A stretch of DNA of 64,000 nucleotides from UBA7672 sp044224605. GTDB lineage: Bacteria > Pseudomonadota > Alphaproteobacteria > Caulobacterales > Hyphomonadaceae. Below the pieces are notes generated by a model. It ran no database searches. It was not told the origin of the DNA and worked only from the letters and a program-made list of their open reading frames with translations. Both the position numbers and the translations under genes were made by a program. Of this stretch, positions 1-7,755 are shown in pieces. Position 1 is the stretch's first letter, and every line of letters begins with the position of its first letter. The stretch covers positions 1 to 64,000 of the forward strand of contig JBGAKC010000004.1 in assembly GCA_044224605.1 (NCBI GenBank), written 5' to 3'.

Positions 1-386
1 CCTGCAGGCAGGGGCAGGAGGAAGAGGCCGGCCGTCACAACGCCGATGGCGGTCACGCCGGCATAGAATTGCAGCTTCCTCGGCGCGAAAGGCGACAGCA
101 TCGCGATCCAGACGCCGGCGACAGAAGCGGCGAGGCCGCCCACGATCCAGGCATTGAGGACCGCAGCGCCGGCGATGGCGACAGCGTCGAAGAAATGGAC
201 ATCACCGGCGACAACGGCCTGGACCAGCTCCACGAGCTGGCCGGCGCCGACCAGCAGTAACGCGGTCACGGGCGCGAGCGCGCCGAAGGCAAGCGCCGAC
301 GGCACAATGCTGGCGGCGAGGTTCCGCATCACCGCGCGGCGATGCGCGGCGTCGCGGAACATGGGAGGGTTGGTCGCAAGGCTCAT
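1..386 (-). CDS. Membrane protein, C-terminus beyond window
   Basis: An open frame starts at the ATG at 386 and runs leftwards off the window edge without a stop, giving at least 128 residues. The N-terminus (MSLATNPPMFRDAAHRRA) is followed by at least three hydrophobic stretches, around residues 24-48, 66-92 and 108-127, so it is probably an integral inner-membrane protein. No family is recognised. A frame that stays open over its whole visible length with regular hydrophobic segments supports a real gene. It is transcribed in the same direction as the P450 gene upstream of it, 72 bases away. The product cannot be named because most of it may lie outside the window. Confidence 0.55.
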   Translation of the reverse strand, partial: MSLATNPPMFRDAAHRRAVMRNLAASIVPSALAFGALAPVTALLLVGAGQLVELVQAVVAGDVHFFDAVAIAGAAVLNAWIVGGLAASVAGVWIAMLSPFAPRKLQFYAGVTAIGVVTAGLFLLPLPA

Positions 387-458
387 GTCCGCCAGTATCA
401 CGCAATCTGGTTAATATGCGCCGCTGCGGACCGGTGAAATTCGATCGACCTGAGTTAT

Positions 459-1697
459 CTAGTCGAAAGCCACGGTCATCTGGTCGACGGTGCGGATGGC
501 GCCGGGGTTGAGCCTGGGAACCGGTCCGACAATGCGGGTATTCGGGGCCAGCCGCGCGATGGCGGCCAGCGTTTCCTCGAGCTCCACACGGGCCAGCGCT
601 TCACCGGCGCAACGGTGGGCGCCGGCGCCGAAGGCAAGGTGCCAGCGCTGCTGGTCGGTGCGATGGATGTTGAAGGTTTCCGGGTCGGCATAGACGGCAG
701 GATCGCGCAGGACCGACAGGATCGAGACAGCGAGAATGGCGCCTGCGGGGATCAGATAGCCTTCGACCTCGAGATCGCTGGTCGTAACGCGCGGGATGCC
801 GGAGACGACGGGCTCGAAGCGCAGGCCTTCCTCGGAGGCTTTCTTCTTGAGGCCGTCGGGATCGGAGCAGAGGGCGCGCCACTGATCCGGGTGTTGCAGA
901 AGCTGGTAGAGCGACATGCACATGGAGTTGCGCGTGGTGTCGGAGCCGGCGAGTATGAGGCCGACGACCTGGGCGCGGATCTCGCCTTCGCTCATGTCGC
1001 CTGACGCGGCTGTGGCGGCGACGTAGTCGGAAAGGAAGTCGCCGCGGGGATTGGCGCGGCGGTCCGCCAGCAGCTTGTCGACATAGGCATTGAAGTCGGT
1101 GAGGCTCTGCTCAATCTCGGCGCGCCGCGAGACGTCGACGAAGCCGATGGATTCGGCAGTGTCGCTGATCCACTTCATGAAGACCGGCAGGTCCGAGCGC
1201 GGGATGCCGAGGACGTCGGCGATGATGCGGGCGGGGATCTGGGCTGCGAATTCCTTGAGGTAGTCAAACGGGCCCTTGCCGAGATGCTCGCTGATGATTT
1301 CGGCGGCGACGGCGGCGGCCTTCGGGCGCATCGCTTCCATCAGCTTGAAGGCGAAGGTGCGGGCGACCGGCTGGCGGCGGCGCTGGTGGACCTCGCCGTT
1401 CGCGAAAAGCATGACCTGGGCGATGAAGTCATAGATGGGGCCATCGAAGATGCCCTGCATCAGTTTCATCTCGGTCTCGAGCTGGCGGGTGTTCTCCGGT
1501 GAGACGATCTGGTCGACCATGCTGGCGCGCAGGGCCAGCACCATCGAGCCCATGCCCATCGGCACCTTCACCAGCGGCGTTTCCTGGCGCAGCCGTTTGA
1601 ACAGGGCGTAGGAGGAGGCTTCCGGGTCCTGCAGCGCCCAGTCGAGCACCGGGATGTCGTTGTAGGATTTGAGGGCGGTGGTGGCGGTATCGGCCAT
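459..1697 (-). CDS. Cytochrome P450
   Basis: A soluble bacterial P450 of 412 residues, the normal length for the family, which inserts one oxygen atom into a substrate using electrons from a ferredoxin partner. The heme-binding loop FGAGAHRCAG carries the axial cysteine at about residue 363. The I-helix oxygen-activation motif AGSDTT is at 250-255 and the K-helix ExxR at E290-R293. There is no signal peptide or membrane anchor, so it is cytoplasmic. The start ATG has a purine-rich AAAAGGTG in front of it. No ferredoxin or ferredoxin reductase gene lies within several kilobases, so its redox partner must be encoded elsewhere. The substrate cannot be told from sequence. Confidence 0.95.
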   Translation of the reverse strand: MADTATTALKSYNDIPVLDWALQDPEASSYALFKRLRQETPLVKVPMGMGSMVLALRASMVDQIVSPENTRQLETEMKLMQGIFDGPIYDFIAQVMLFANGEVHQRRRQPVARTFAFKLMEAMRPKAAAVAAEIISEHLGKGPFDYLKEFAAQIPARIIADVLGIPRSDLPVFMKWISDTAESIGFVDVSRRAEIEQSLTDFNAYVDKLLADRRANPRGDFLSDYVAATAASGDMSEGEIRAQVVGLILAGSDTTRNSMCMSLYQLLQHPDQWRALCSDPDGLKKKASEEGLRFEPVVSGIPRVTTSDLEVEGYLIPAGAILAVSILSVLRDPAVYADPETFNIHRTDQQRWHLAFGAGAHRCAGEALARVELEETLAAIARLAPNTRIVGPVPRLNPGAIRTVDQMTVAFD

Positions 1698-1858
1698 TGT
1701 TACACCTTTTGGGGTAGGGCCTCGATTGGCTTGACAGTGTCTAGGTAGCTGACTTCGGACTCGCCGTACAGATGGACGCGCCCGAATTGCGCAAATTTCC
1801 GATGCGCCTGTCGAGACAGCGGCCGGCTGGCGTAGGGTAGGGCGCTTGGAGGACCAAA

Positions 1859-2362
1859 ATGCGTAGCCTAGCCGGACTGATCATCGCGCTGTGGTGCGCC
1901 GGAGGCGCGCATGCGCAGGTGGGCGGGAACCTGGTGAAGTATCCGCCGATCGACCTGCGGATCGACATCACCAACGGGCCGGGCGGCAAGCCGATCCTGA
2001 CGCCGTCGGAGATCAGGATGGTGACCGGGGACTATTACCGGCTGACCTTCTCGAGCGACGGGGCGGGCAAGGACGACCGTGGCGATCCGCTGGCGCGGCG
2101 GGTGGAGCTGACGGAATTCCTCGCCAACATCCACCTGCGCATCCTCACCATCAGCGGGATCGAGGTGCACCTGCAGGGGATGAGCTTCCGCGCGATCGAG
2201 CTGGACGAGAAGGGCGAGGCGTCCTTCACCTTCACGCCGATCAGGCCGGGTGACTATCCGATCTATGTCGGCCCCAATCCGATCTCGGTCGGCCATCCGG
2301 CGGGCGAGGCGGGCGTGCAAAACGATCCCAAGGTCGCGTTCGGGAAGATCCACGTCGAGTAG
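1859..2362 (+). CDS. Secreted cupredoxin-like protein lacking obvious copper ligands
   Basis: A 167-residue protein with a typical Sec signal peptide ending in GGAHA. The mature part has the beta-rich, proline/glycine-turn style of cupredoxin-like domains. A late segment resembles the strand-turn region of that fold (GEASFTFTPIRPGDYPIY). The Cys-His-Met cluster that binds copper in plastocyanin-type proteins is not visible: there is no cysteine in the mature protein. It may therefore be a structural or metal-free relative. A good GGAGG ribosome site lies upstream. It stands alone between the divergent P450 gene and the convergent rpoH. The fold call is an inference by eye; the export signal is clear. 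Confidence 0.75.
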   Translation: MRSLAGLIIALWCAGGAHAQVGGNLVKYPPIDLRIDITNGPGGKPILTPSEIRMVTGDYYRLTFSSDGAGKDDRGDPLARRVELTEFLANIHLRILTISGIEVHLQGMSFRAIELDEKGEASFTFTPIRPGDYPIYVGPNPISVGHPAGEAGVQNDPKVAFGKIHVE

Positions 2363-2372
2363 AAATCTCGCC

Positions 2373-2503
2373 CGCTCCCGGAGCGCGGGGACCACCGCAC
2401 GTCCCGGGAGCGAGCTGGCGCGTGGCAAGCCACGCGCGTTCGAATTTCGTGTGGACCGTTCTGGTCCCAGAAGTGATCCGGCCCGGTCTTTCGACCGGGC
2501 CGG
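2373..2503. other. Cluster of four consecutive hairpins between convergent genes
   Basis: Four perfect inverted repeats follow one another in the gap between the cupredoxin-like gene and rpoH. Stems are 2373-2381 with 2404-2412 (9 bp), 2418-2426 with 2429-2437 (9 bp, two-base loop), 2453-2457 with 2463-2467 (5 bp), and 2478-2488 with 2493-2503 (11 bp, loop TTTC). The last is the obvious terminator-like stem for rpoH or both genes, but no T-run follows on either strand. The rest may be mRNA 3' structure or a small RNA. It is not a tRNA: no T-arm or anticodon arm can be drawn. Confidence 0.5.
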
Positions 2504-2515
2504 GTGCAGTCTTGA

Positions 2516-3403
2516 TCAGGCGTCCACGAGCCCTTGCTCGCGTGCGGCTTCCCGCATCGCTTTCTGCAGTTTCTCGAAGGCGCGGACCTCGATCTGGCGG
2601 ATGCGCTCGCGGCTGACATTGTATTCGGCCGAGAGGTCTTCCAGCGTGGTCGGTTCTTCTTTTAGGCGCCGCTCGGTGATGATGTGGCGCTCACGTTCAT
2701 TGAGCGATTCCATCGCGCGTTCGAGCAGGCTCATGCGGGCCGAGAACTCGTCGTTGTTGGCCATGACTTCGGCCTGGCCCGGGCTTTCGTCGGCGATCCA
2801 GTCCTGCCATTCGGCTTCGCCGTCCATGCCGCCGATCGGAGCATTGAGCGAGGCGTCGCCGCCGGCCGACATGCGGCGGTTCATCGAGGTGACTTCTTCC
2901 TCCGTCACGCCGAGGCGCTTGGAGATTTCAGCCACGTTCTCCGGACGCAGGTCGCCTTCTTCCATCGCGCTGATTTCGCCTTTCAGGCGGCGCAGGTTGA
3001 AGAACAGCTTCTTCTGCGCGGCGGTGGTGCCGAGCTTCACCAGCGACCACGAGCGCAGGATGTATTCCTGGATCGCGGCGCGGATCCACCACATGGCGTA
3101 GGTCGCCAGGCGGAAGCCCTTGTCCGGGTCGAATTTCTTCACGGCCTGCATCAGGCCGACGTTGCCCTCGGAAATGACCTCGCCCATGGGCAGACCATAG
3201 CCGCGATAGCCCATCGCGATCTTCGCCACGAGGCGCAGGTGCGACGTCACCATCTTCTCGGCGGCTTCGGCGTCCTGGTGTTCGGCCCAGCGCTTGGCGA
3301 GCATGAACTCTTCGTTCTTCTCGAGAAGCGGGAATTTGCGGATTTCGGAGAGATAGCGCGACAGCCCTTGTTCAGGGGAGAGCGCGATTGCGAGGCTTGC
3401 CAT
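2516..3403 (-). CDS. rpoH: RNA polymerase heat-shock sigma factor RpoH (sigma-32)
   Basis: This 295-residue sigma factor directs RNA polymerase to heat-shock promoters. Region 2 is complete, including GYRGYGLPMGEVISEGNVG and the tryptophan-rich ATYAMWWIRAAIQEYI segment that contacts the -10 element. The RpoH-specific box QKKLFFNLR is at residues 130-138 and separates it from RpoD. A region 4.2 helix-turn-helix (LSAEYNVSRERIRQIE) sits near the C-terminus. The start is preceded by AAGGAGA in mRNA sense. It is monocistronic, with a long 5' region shared with the divergent EF-hand gene. Many alphaproteobacteria have more than one RpoH; only one is seen here. Confidence 0.97.
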   Translation of the reverse strand: MASLAIALSPEQGLSRYLSEIRKFPLLEKNEEFMLAKRWAEHQDAEAAEKMVTSHLRLVAKIAMGYRGYGLPMGEVISEGNVGLMQAVKKFDPDKGFRLATYAMWWIRAAIQEYILRSWSLVKLGTTAAQKKLFFNLRRLKGEISAMEEGDLRPENVAEISKRLGVTEEEVTSMNRRMSAGGDASLNAPIGGMDGEAEWQDWIADESPGQAEVMANNDEFSARMSLLERAMESLNERERHIITERRLKEEPTTLEDLSAEYNVSRERIRQIEVRAFEKLQKAMREAAREQGLVDA

Positions 3404-3755
3404 GTTCCGTCTCCTTCTTTTCTGACCGCGGCCCTCTACTTATGGGGAGGAAGGCTCGCGGCGTTTTATTTTACCCCGGACGTCAAGGCCCTGTCGGACC
3501 GTGATGCCCCTGTTTAGTGAAGGTTTTCGGCAGGATTGTGTCCCACCCCCCAGACCGTCATGCGTCCTAGATGGGGGGCAGGTTACACCTGTTAAAGGGG
3601 TGATTTCGGCCATGGTTTCTACGGGAATTGTGAAGCCAGCCTAATAGGCGACTCTCCCGGCAGCATTTCGGCAATTGCGACGTTGCGGCAGGGGCTCGCG
3701 CCCGGTCGGACCGGCTGGTACCATCTTTGAAATATTGGTCCGGGGAGTCGACCGC
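3404..3755. other. Divergent intergenic region between rpoH and EF-hand gene
   Basis: A 352-base non-coding stretch that must hold both promoters. I see a G/C-tract inverted repeat (3546-3552 with 3572-3578), a short 13-base palindrome at 3702-3714 upstream of the EF-hand gene, and an AT-rich patch at about 3466-3476 on the rpoH side. A CCCCATAAG stretch in rpoH sense resembles a sigma-32 -10 element but has no matching -35, so I do not call a promoter. No small gene with a convincing ribosome site is seen. Confidence 0.5.
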
Positions 3756-4160
3756 ATGAAACCGGCGCTGGCGGCGGGGGTGACGGGTTTGGCCATGATG
3801 CTGGCGGGTGCGCCAGCGCAGGCCCAGCAACCGGAGCAGGTGATCGCCTTTCTCGACAAGAACCACGACGGGAACGTCAACCTCGACGAGTATCTCGCCT
3901 ACCAGCAGCCCCGGATCGCCCAGTTCGACAAGGACAGCGATGGCGAACTCAGCCTGGCGGAGTTCAAGGAGTCGCTTCAGGGCAAGGCGAAGAAGAACGC
4001 CCCGGGCCTGTTCAAGGGCGCCAACGTCGAGGGCGGACGCACACTGACGCAGCGGGAATTCCTCGGCTACCAGGCATGGGTGTTCAAGACTTTCGTCGAC
4101 ACCGACAAGGACGGCTTCATGTCGCCCGAGGAATGGTCGAAAATCATGGCCGCCGGTTGA
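3756..4160 (+). CDS. Secreted EF-hand calcium-binding protein
   Basis: A 134-residue exported protein. The ATG at 3756 was chosen because it follows a GGGGAG ribosome site and opens a clean signal peptide ending in AQA; the frame stays open upstream without a plausible leader. Three canonical 12-residue EF-hand loops are visible: DKNHDGNVNLDE, DKDSDGELSLAE and DTDKDGFMSPEE, each with Asp/Asn at the chelating positions and Glu at position 12. A fourth, weaker half-site may be represented by the region between loops 2 and 3. It probably binds calcium in the periplasm. No partner gene is obvious. Confidence 0.9.
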   Translation: MKPALAAGVTGLAMMLAGAPAQAQQPEQVIAFLDKNHDGNVNLDEYLAYQQPRIAQFDKDSDGELSLAEFKESLQGKAKKNAPGLFKGANVEGGRTLTQREFLGYQAWVFKTFVDTDKDGFMSPEEWSKIMAAG

Positions 4161-4248
4161 TCCGGACGCGCTGAATCCTGTCGCCTATGCCGATCTTTGA
4201 TGACATGTTGCACACATAATGCAGCTCCAGGACGGAGAGGGGAGCAGC

Positions 4249-4737
4249 ATGCTTGCTGCAGTACGGTCGCGGGCTGGGTGGCTGACGATCGTTGCACTGC
4301 CGGTTCTAGCCGGTTGCTCGTCCGTGCCCGGTTTGCCGGGGTTCGGGCCTGGTGCTCCGTCCGTCGATCTCATCCAGAAGGCTGAACCGGGCAATTCAGA
4401 CCGGCCAGCATTCTTTGTGCAGTGGAAGCAGTCGGGATTGCCTGGCCTCACCAAGCGCCCGGCGATCGACAAGAGCACGGCGTTGCCGGAATACCCGGCC
4501 GCTGCGGTTCGCAAAGAGGACGAAGGTGTCGCCTCGGTAGAGACCTGCGTGACGGTCGATGGGCGGCTCGTCGATACGCACATCGCGAAATCGTCGGGCT
4601 CGAAGACGCTCGATGACGCCACCCTGGCCTGGGCGAAGACGGCGAAATACACGCCGGCCGAGTTCAACGGCGAGCCGTTCGCCGTCTGCGGTTACCGCTT
4701 CGACTATGAGTGGCGGGTGCAGACAGAGCAGCGGTGA
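4249..4737 (+). CDS. Lipoprotein with TonB C-terminal-like domain
   Basis: 162 residues beginning at the ATG preceded by GGAGAGGGGAG. The N-terminus is a lipoprotein signal with lipobox LAGC, so the mature protein is lipid-anchored. The C-terminal half looks like the TonB carboxy-terminal domain: ALPEYPAAAVRKEDEG, then a V-x-x-C-V-x-V-D-G strand and a helix with LDDATLAWAKTAKYTPA. Authentic TonB has a transmembrane N-terminus and a Pro-rich spacer; both are missing, so this is a stand-alone TonB-like periplasmic lipoprotein, not the energy transducer itself. Two cysteines in the domain could form a disulfide. It is convergent with the pseudouridine synthase gene. Confidence 0.85.
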   Translation: MLAAVRSRAGWLTIVALPVLAGCSSVPGLPGFGPGAPSVDLIQKAEPGNSDRPAFFVQWKQSGLPGLTKRPAIDKSTALPEYPAAAVRKEDEGVASVETCVTVDGRLVDTHIAKSSGSKTLDDATLAWAKTAKYTPAEFNGEPFAVCGYRFDYEWRVQTEQR

Positions 4738-4761
4738 TCATGCAGCCTTTTCGGGAAATGC

Positions 4762-5853
4762 CTAGGACGGCATCGCCCGCAGCGCGTCGATGAGATCCGC
4801 CATGTCTGCTGGCGGCGGGCGTTCAAAGCGCAGCGCCTTTTTCGTGATCGGGTGCTCGAAGCCGAGGATGGCGGCATGCAGAGCTTGCCGCGGGAAAGCC
4901 TTAGCCGTGGCGGTGGCGCGTTCAAAGGCGGGGCCCTTGCCTTCGGCTTTCAGCCAGCGGTGCTTGCCGTAGGTCTGGTCGCCGAGCACAGGCGCGCCGA
5001 TGTGGGCCATGTGGACGCGGATCTGGTGCGTGCGTCCGGTTTCGAGGCGGCATTCGACGAGCGCGGCGGCGGGCTGTGTTCCCGTGGCGTCGAGGCGGCC
5101 GAAGGTTTCGAGGGCGCGGTAGTTGGTGATAGCGGGCTTTCCGGACGGACCTGAGAAAGCCTCCGCGTCGATGTCGTTCGACCAGTGGTCCTCGCGATAG
5201 TGCTTCTCTTTCACGACAGCCATCTTCTTCCGGTCACTGGGCGAGCGGCCGATGTGGGTCTCGATGCGGCCGACGAGTGGACGCGGCGCGCCCCGCGTGA
5301 CGGCAAGATAGGCGCGCTCGATGTCGTGCGCGGCAAACATGGCGGTTAGGGCGGTGTGCGCCGCCTCGCTCTTGGCGGCGACCATGACGCCGGACGTGTC
5401 CTTGTCGAGACGATGGACGATGCCGGGGCGGGCGACGCCGCCGATGCCGGTCAACTGCGCCCCGCAGTGGAACAGCAGGGCGTTGACCAGCGTGCCACGC
5501 TCGGAACCGCCGGCCGGGTGGACGACGAGGCCGGGCGGCTTGTTGATGACGATGAGGTGCTTGTCCTCGAACACGATGTCGAGCGGGATGTCTTCGGGCT
5601 GGGGCTCGGCATCGACCGGGGGCGGCAGGTCTATGGCATAGGTGACGCCGGGCAGGACCTTGGCGCTGGCGTCGGTGGCGGGCTTGCCGTTGGCGGTGAC
5701 GCGGCCTTCCTCGATCAGGACACGCAGGCGGGAGCGGGACATGCCGGTTCCGGCGTCCGCCAGCCATTTGTCGAGGCGCGCGCCCGCGGCTTCCGCGGGG
5801 GCGATGAGGCTCAGGACTGTGGGCTGACTTGTTTGTGGGGTTTGGGCCGTCAT
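4762..5853 (-). CDS. rluD: RluD-family 23S rRNA pseudouridine synthase
   Basis: A 363-residue RluA/RluD-type pseudouridine synthase that isomerises uridines in 23S rRNA. An S4 RNA-binding domain comes first (ARLDKWLADAGTGMSRSRL, residues about 24-75). The synthase domain follows, with the catalytic-aspartate motif HRLDKDTSGVM near residue 150 and the later ALVECRLETGRTHQIRVHM stretch. Length and domain order match RluD, which acts on helix 69. In many alphaproteobacteria rluD lies head-to-head with rpoH; here the two are in the same region, separated by two small secreted-protein genes. The RluD rather than RluC assignment is by general resemblance. Confidence 0.9.
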   Translation of the reverse strand: MTAQTPQTSQPTVLSLIAPAEAAGARLDKWLADAGTGMSRSRLRVLIEEGRVTANGKPATDASAKVLPGVTYAIDLPPPVDAEPQPEDIPLDIVFEDKHLIVINKPPGLVVHPAGGSERGTLVNALLFHCGAQLTGIGGVARPGIVHRLDKDTSGVMVAAKSEAAHTALTAMFAAHDIERAYLAVTRGAPRPLVGRIETHIGRSPSDRKKMAVVKEKHYREDHWSNDIDAEAFSGPSGKPAITNYRALETFGRLDATGTQPAAALVECRLETGRTHQIRVHMAHIGAPVLGDQTYGKHRWLKAEGKGPAFERATATAKAFPRQALHAAILGFEHPITKKALRFERPPPADMADLIDALRAMPS

Positions 5854-5917
5854 GCTTTCGTCGTGGTCGACTGCGAGGTAGGGATTCGGGGACTAACCCG
5901 GCGAGAAGGATTAATCC

Positions 5918-7612
5918 ATGACCAGGCTGACGCGGCGCGGCGCATTGGGGCTTGGCGTGGCTGGTTTGGGGGCAGCCGCCTGCACCACCACCGATGGCCC
6001 GACCTACAGCGGCAAGGCCACATTTGCGCATGGGGTCGCCTCGGGCGATCCGGCACAGACATCCGTGCTCATCTGGACGCGCGTGACGCCGGAAGCGCCG
6101 GGCCCCGTGCCCGTGAAGTGGAGCGTTACGCGGGATGCCGCGTTCAAGGATGTCGTCCAGAGGGGTACGTTCACCACGGGGCCGGAGCGCGACTACACCG
6201 TGAAGGTGCTGGTCGAGGGGCTCGAGCCCGGGAAGATCTATTATTACTGGTTCACAGCCGGGCAGGCGTCCTCGCCGGGCGGCGTGACGCGGACGCTGCC
6301 GGCGAACGGGCTGGCTGACTACAAGCTCGCCGTCGTGTCGTGTTCGAACTGGCCGTTCGGTTACTTCAACGCCTATCGTGAGATCGCCAAGCGCGGGCAG
6401 CGCGAGACGATCGACGCCGTGATCCATCTTGGCGATTATATCTATGAATATGGCGTGACGGGTTACGGCGGCGCGATCGGCAAGGAACTGGGCCGCAATC
6501 ACGAGCCGGCGAATGAGTGCGTGACGCTGGCGGATTATCGCAAACGCTATGCGCAGTATCGCTCGGACCCGGACCTGCAGGCGGCGCATGCCGTCGCGCC
6601 ATGGTTCTGCACATGGGACGATCATGAGAGCGCCAACAACTCCTATCGCACCGGCGCGGAGAACCATCAGGTCGACACCGAAGGCGACTGGACGACGCGC
6701 AAGGCGCAGGCGGTTCAGGCCTATCTGGAATGGATGCCGATGCGCGATCCGGCGTCGGGCCGCCCACGCGAAGCGGTATGGCGCAAATTCGACATCGGCG
6801 ATCTGGCGACGCTGTTCCTGCTCGAGAGCCGCCTTGTCGGCCGCGGCGAGGATTTGACGTTCGACGAGATCTTCATGGCGCCGGATGCGGAGCGGCCCGC
6901 GCTGGCGAATGCGCTCAAGGCGAAGATCAACGCACCGGATCGCACCATGCTTGGCTTTGAACAGGAAGCCTGGCTGGCAGATGCGCTGAAGCAGTCGACG
7001 GCCAGCAACAAGAAATGGCAGGTGCTCGGCAACCAGGTGACGATGGCCAAGGTCAGGATGCCGGACCTGCAGACGGGCCTGCCGCCCGAGAAGTATGCGC
7101 AGGTCTCGCAGGGCACGAAACGCTATTACGGAATGGCGCGCTATGGCCTGGAATGGAACATGGATTCCTGGTGCGGTTTCCCGGGCGCGCGCGAGCGGCT
7201 TTATGCGTCGGCGAAGGCGGCGAACGCCAGGCTCATCACGCTGGCGGGCGACACGCATACCGCATGGGCCAACCAGCTGCATGACAATGCCGGCCAGCAG
7301 CGCGGGGTGGAGTTCGCCTGCACGTCCGTGACTTCGAACGGGGCAGGCGACAGCACGCCCTTTGAGGAGCTGAACTGGCTGATGGCCGAGGCCAATGACG
7401 AAGTGCTGTACTACAACGCCTTCGCCAAGGGCTTCACGCTGGTGACGCTGAAAGCCGATCGGGTCGAGGCCGAATACGTGAAGGTCTCGACGATCAGGTC
7501 ACGGGACTATTTTGCATCGACGGACGCCCGGTTCGTCGCTCGGATCGAGGCCAGCGGCGCGATGGGCGGCCTGCAGAAGATTGTCGCAGCCGACAGGATC
7601 ACCTCTGGATAA
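5918..7612 (+). CDS. phoD: PhoD-like alkaline phosphatase / phosphodiesterase, Tat-exported lipoprotein
   Basis: 564 residues. The leader has a twin-arginine motif (TRRGALGLG) followed by a lipobox-like AAAC, so it is probably exported folded by Tat and perhaps lipid-anchored. Next comes the PhoD N-terminal beta domain (FAHGVASGDPAQTSVLIWTR). The metallophosphatase core has HLGDYIYEYG near residue 170, WDDHE near 233 and GDTHTAW near 445. These are the metal-binding motifs of PhoD enzymes, which use calcium and iron and hydrolyse phosphomono- and diesters. The start has GAGAAGGA upstream. No PHO-box was recognised and there is no phosphate transport gene nearby. Confidence 0.92.
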   Translation: MTRLTRRGALGLGVAGLGAAACTTTDGPTYSGKATFAHGVASGDPAQTSVLIWTRVTPEAPGPVPVKWSVTRDAAFKDVVQRGTFTTGPERDYTVKVLVEGLEPGKIYYYWFTAGQASSPGGVTRTLPANGLADYKLAVVSCSNWPFGYFNAYREIAKRGQRETIDAVIHLGDYIYEYGVTGYGGAIGKELGRNHEPANECVTLADYRKRYAQYRSDPDLQAAHAVAPWFCTWDDHESANNSYRTGAENHQVDTEGDWTTRKAQAVQAYLEWMPMRDPASGRPREAVWRKFDIGDLATLFLLESRLVGRGEDLTFDEIFMAPDAERPALANALKAKINAPDRTMLGFEQEAWLADALKQSTASNKKWQVLGNQVTMAKVRMPDLQTGLPPEKYAQVSQGTKRYYGMARYGLEWNMDSWCGFPGARERLYASAKAANARLITLAGDTHTAWANQLHDNAGQQRGVEFACTSVTSNGAGDSTPFEELNWLMAEANDEVLYYNAFAKGFTLVTLKADRVEAEYVKVSTIRSRDYFASTDARFVARIEASGAMGGLQKIVAADRITSG

Positions 7613-7755
7613 CCTGATTTTCCGCTGCGGTTGCAGGGAAATCGCCGGCATTGCCGTGGATTCTGCCCCACACGGAAAGGCCGCATTAACAGCCCCGCTC
7701 TAGGGTTTGCGCGGGTTGTATTGTTGATTTTTTCCGCCCAAGGGGGCGATCGGCC

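Noticed and set aside
2418..2467. A possible tRNA, because GTTCGAAT occurs next to hairpins downstream of rpoH.
   Set aside because: No T-arm, anticodon arm or acceptor pairing of the right lengths can be drawn around it.
3404..3500. A sigma-32 promoter for rpoH based on CCCCATAAG.
   Set aside because: There is no CTTGAA-like -35 element at the right distance, so the resemblance is too weak.
5234..7282. A 682-codon open frame on the minus strand across rluD and the PhoD-like gene.
   Set aside because: It is antisense to two genes with clear motifs; its translation is Arg/His-rich without domains, a common shadow in GC-rich DNA.
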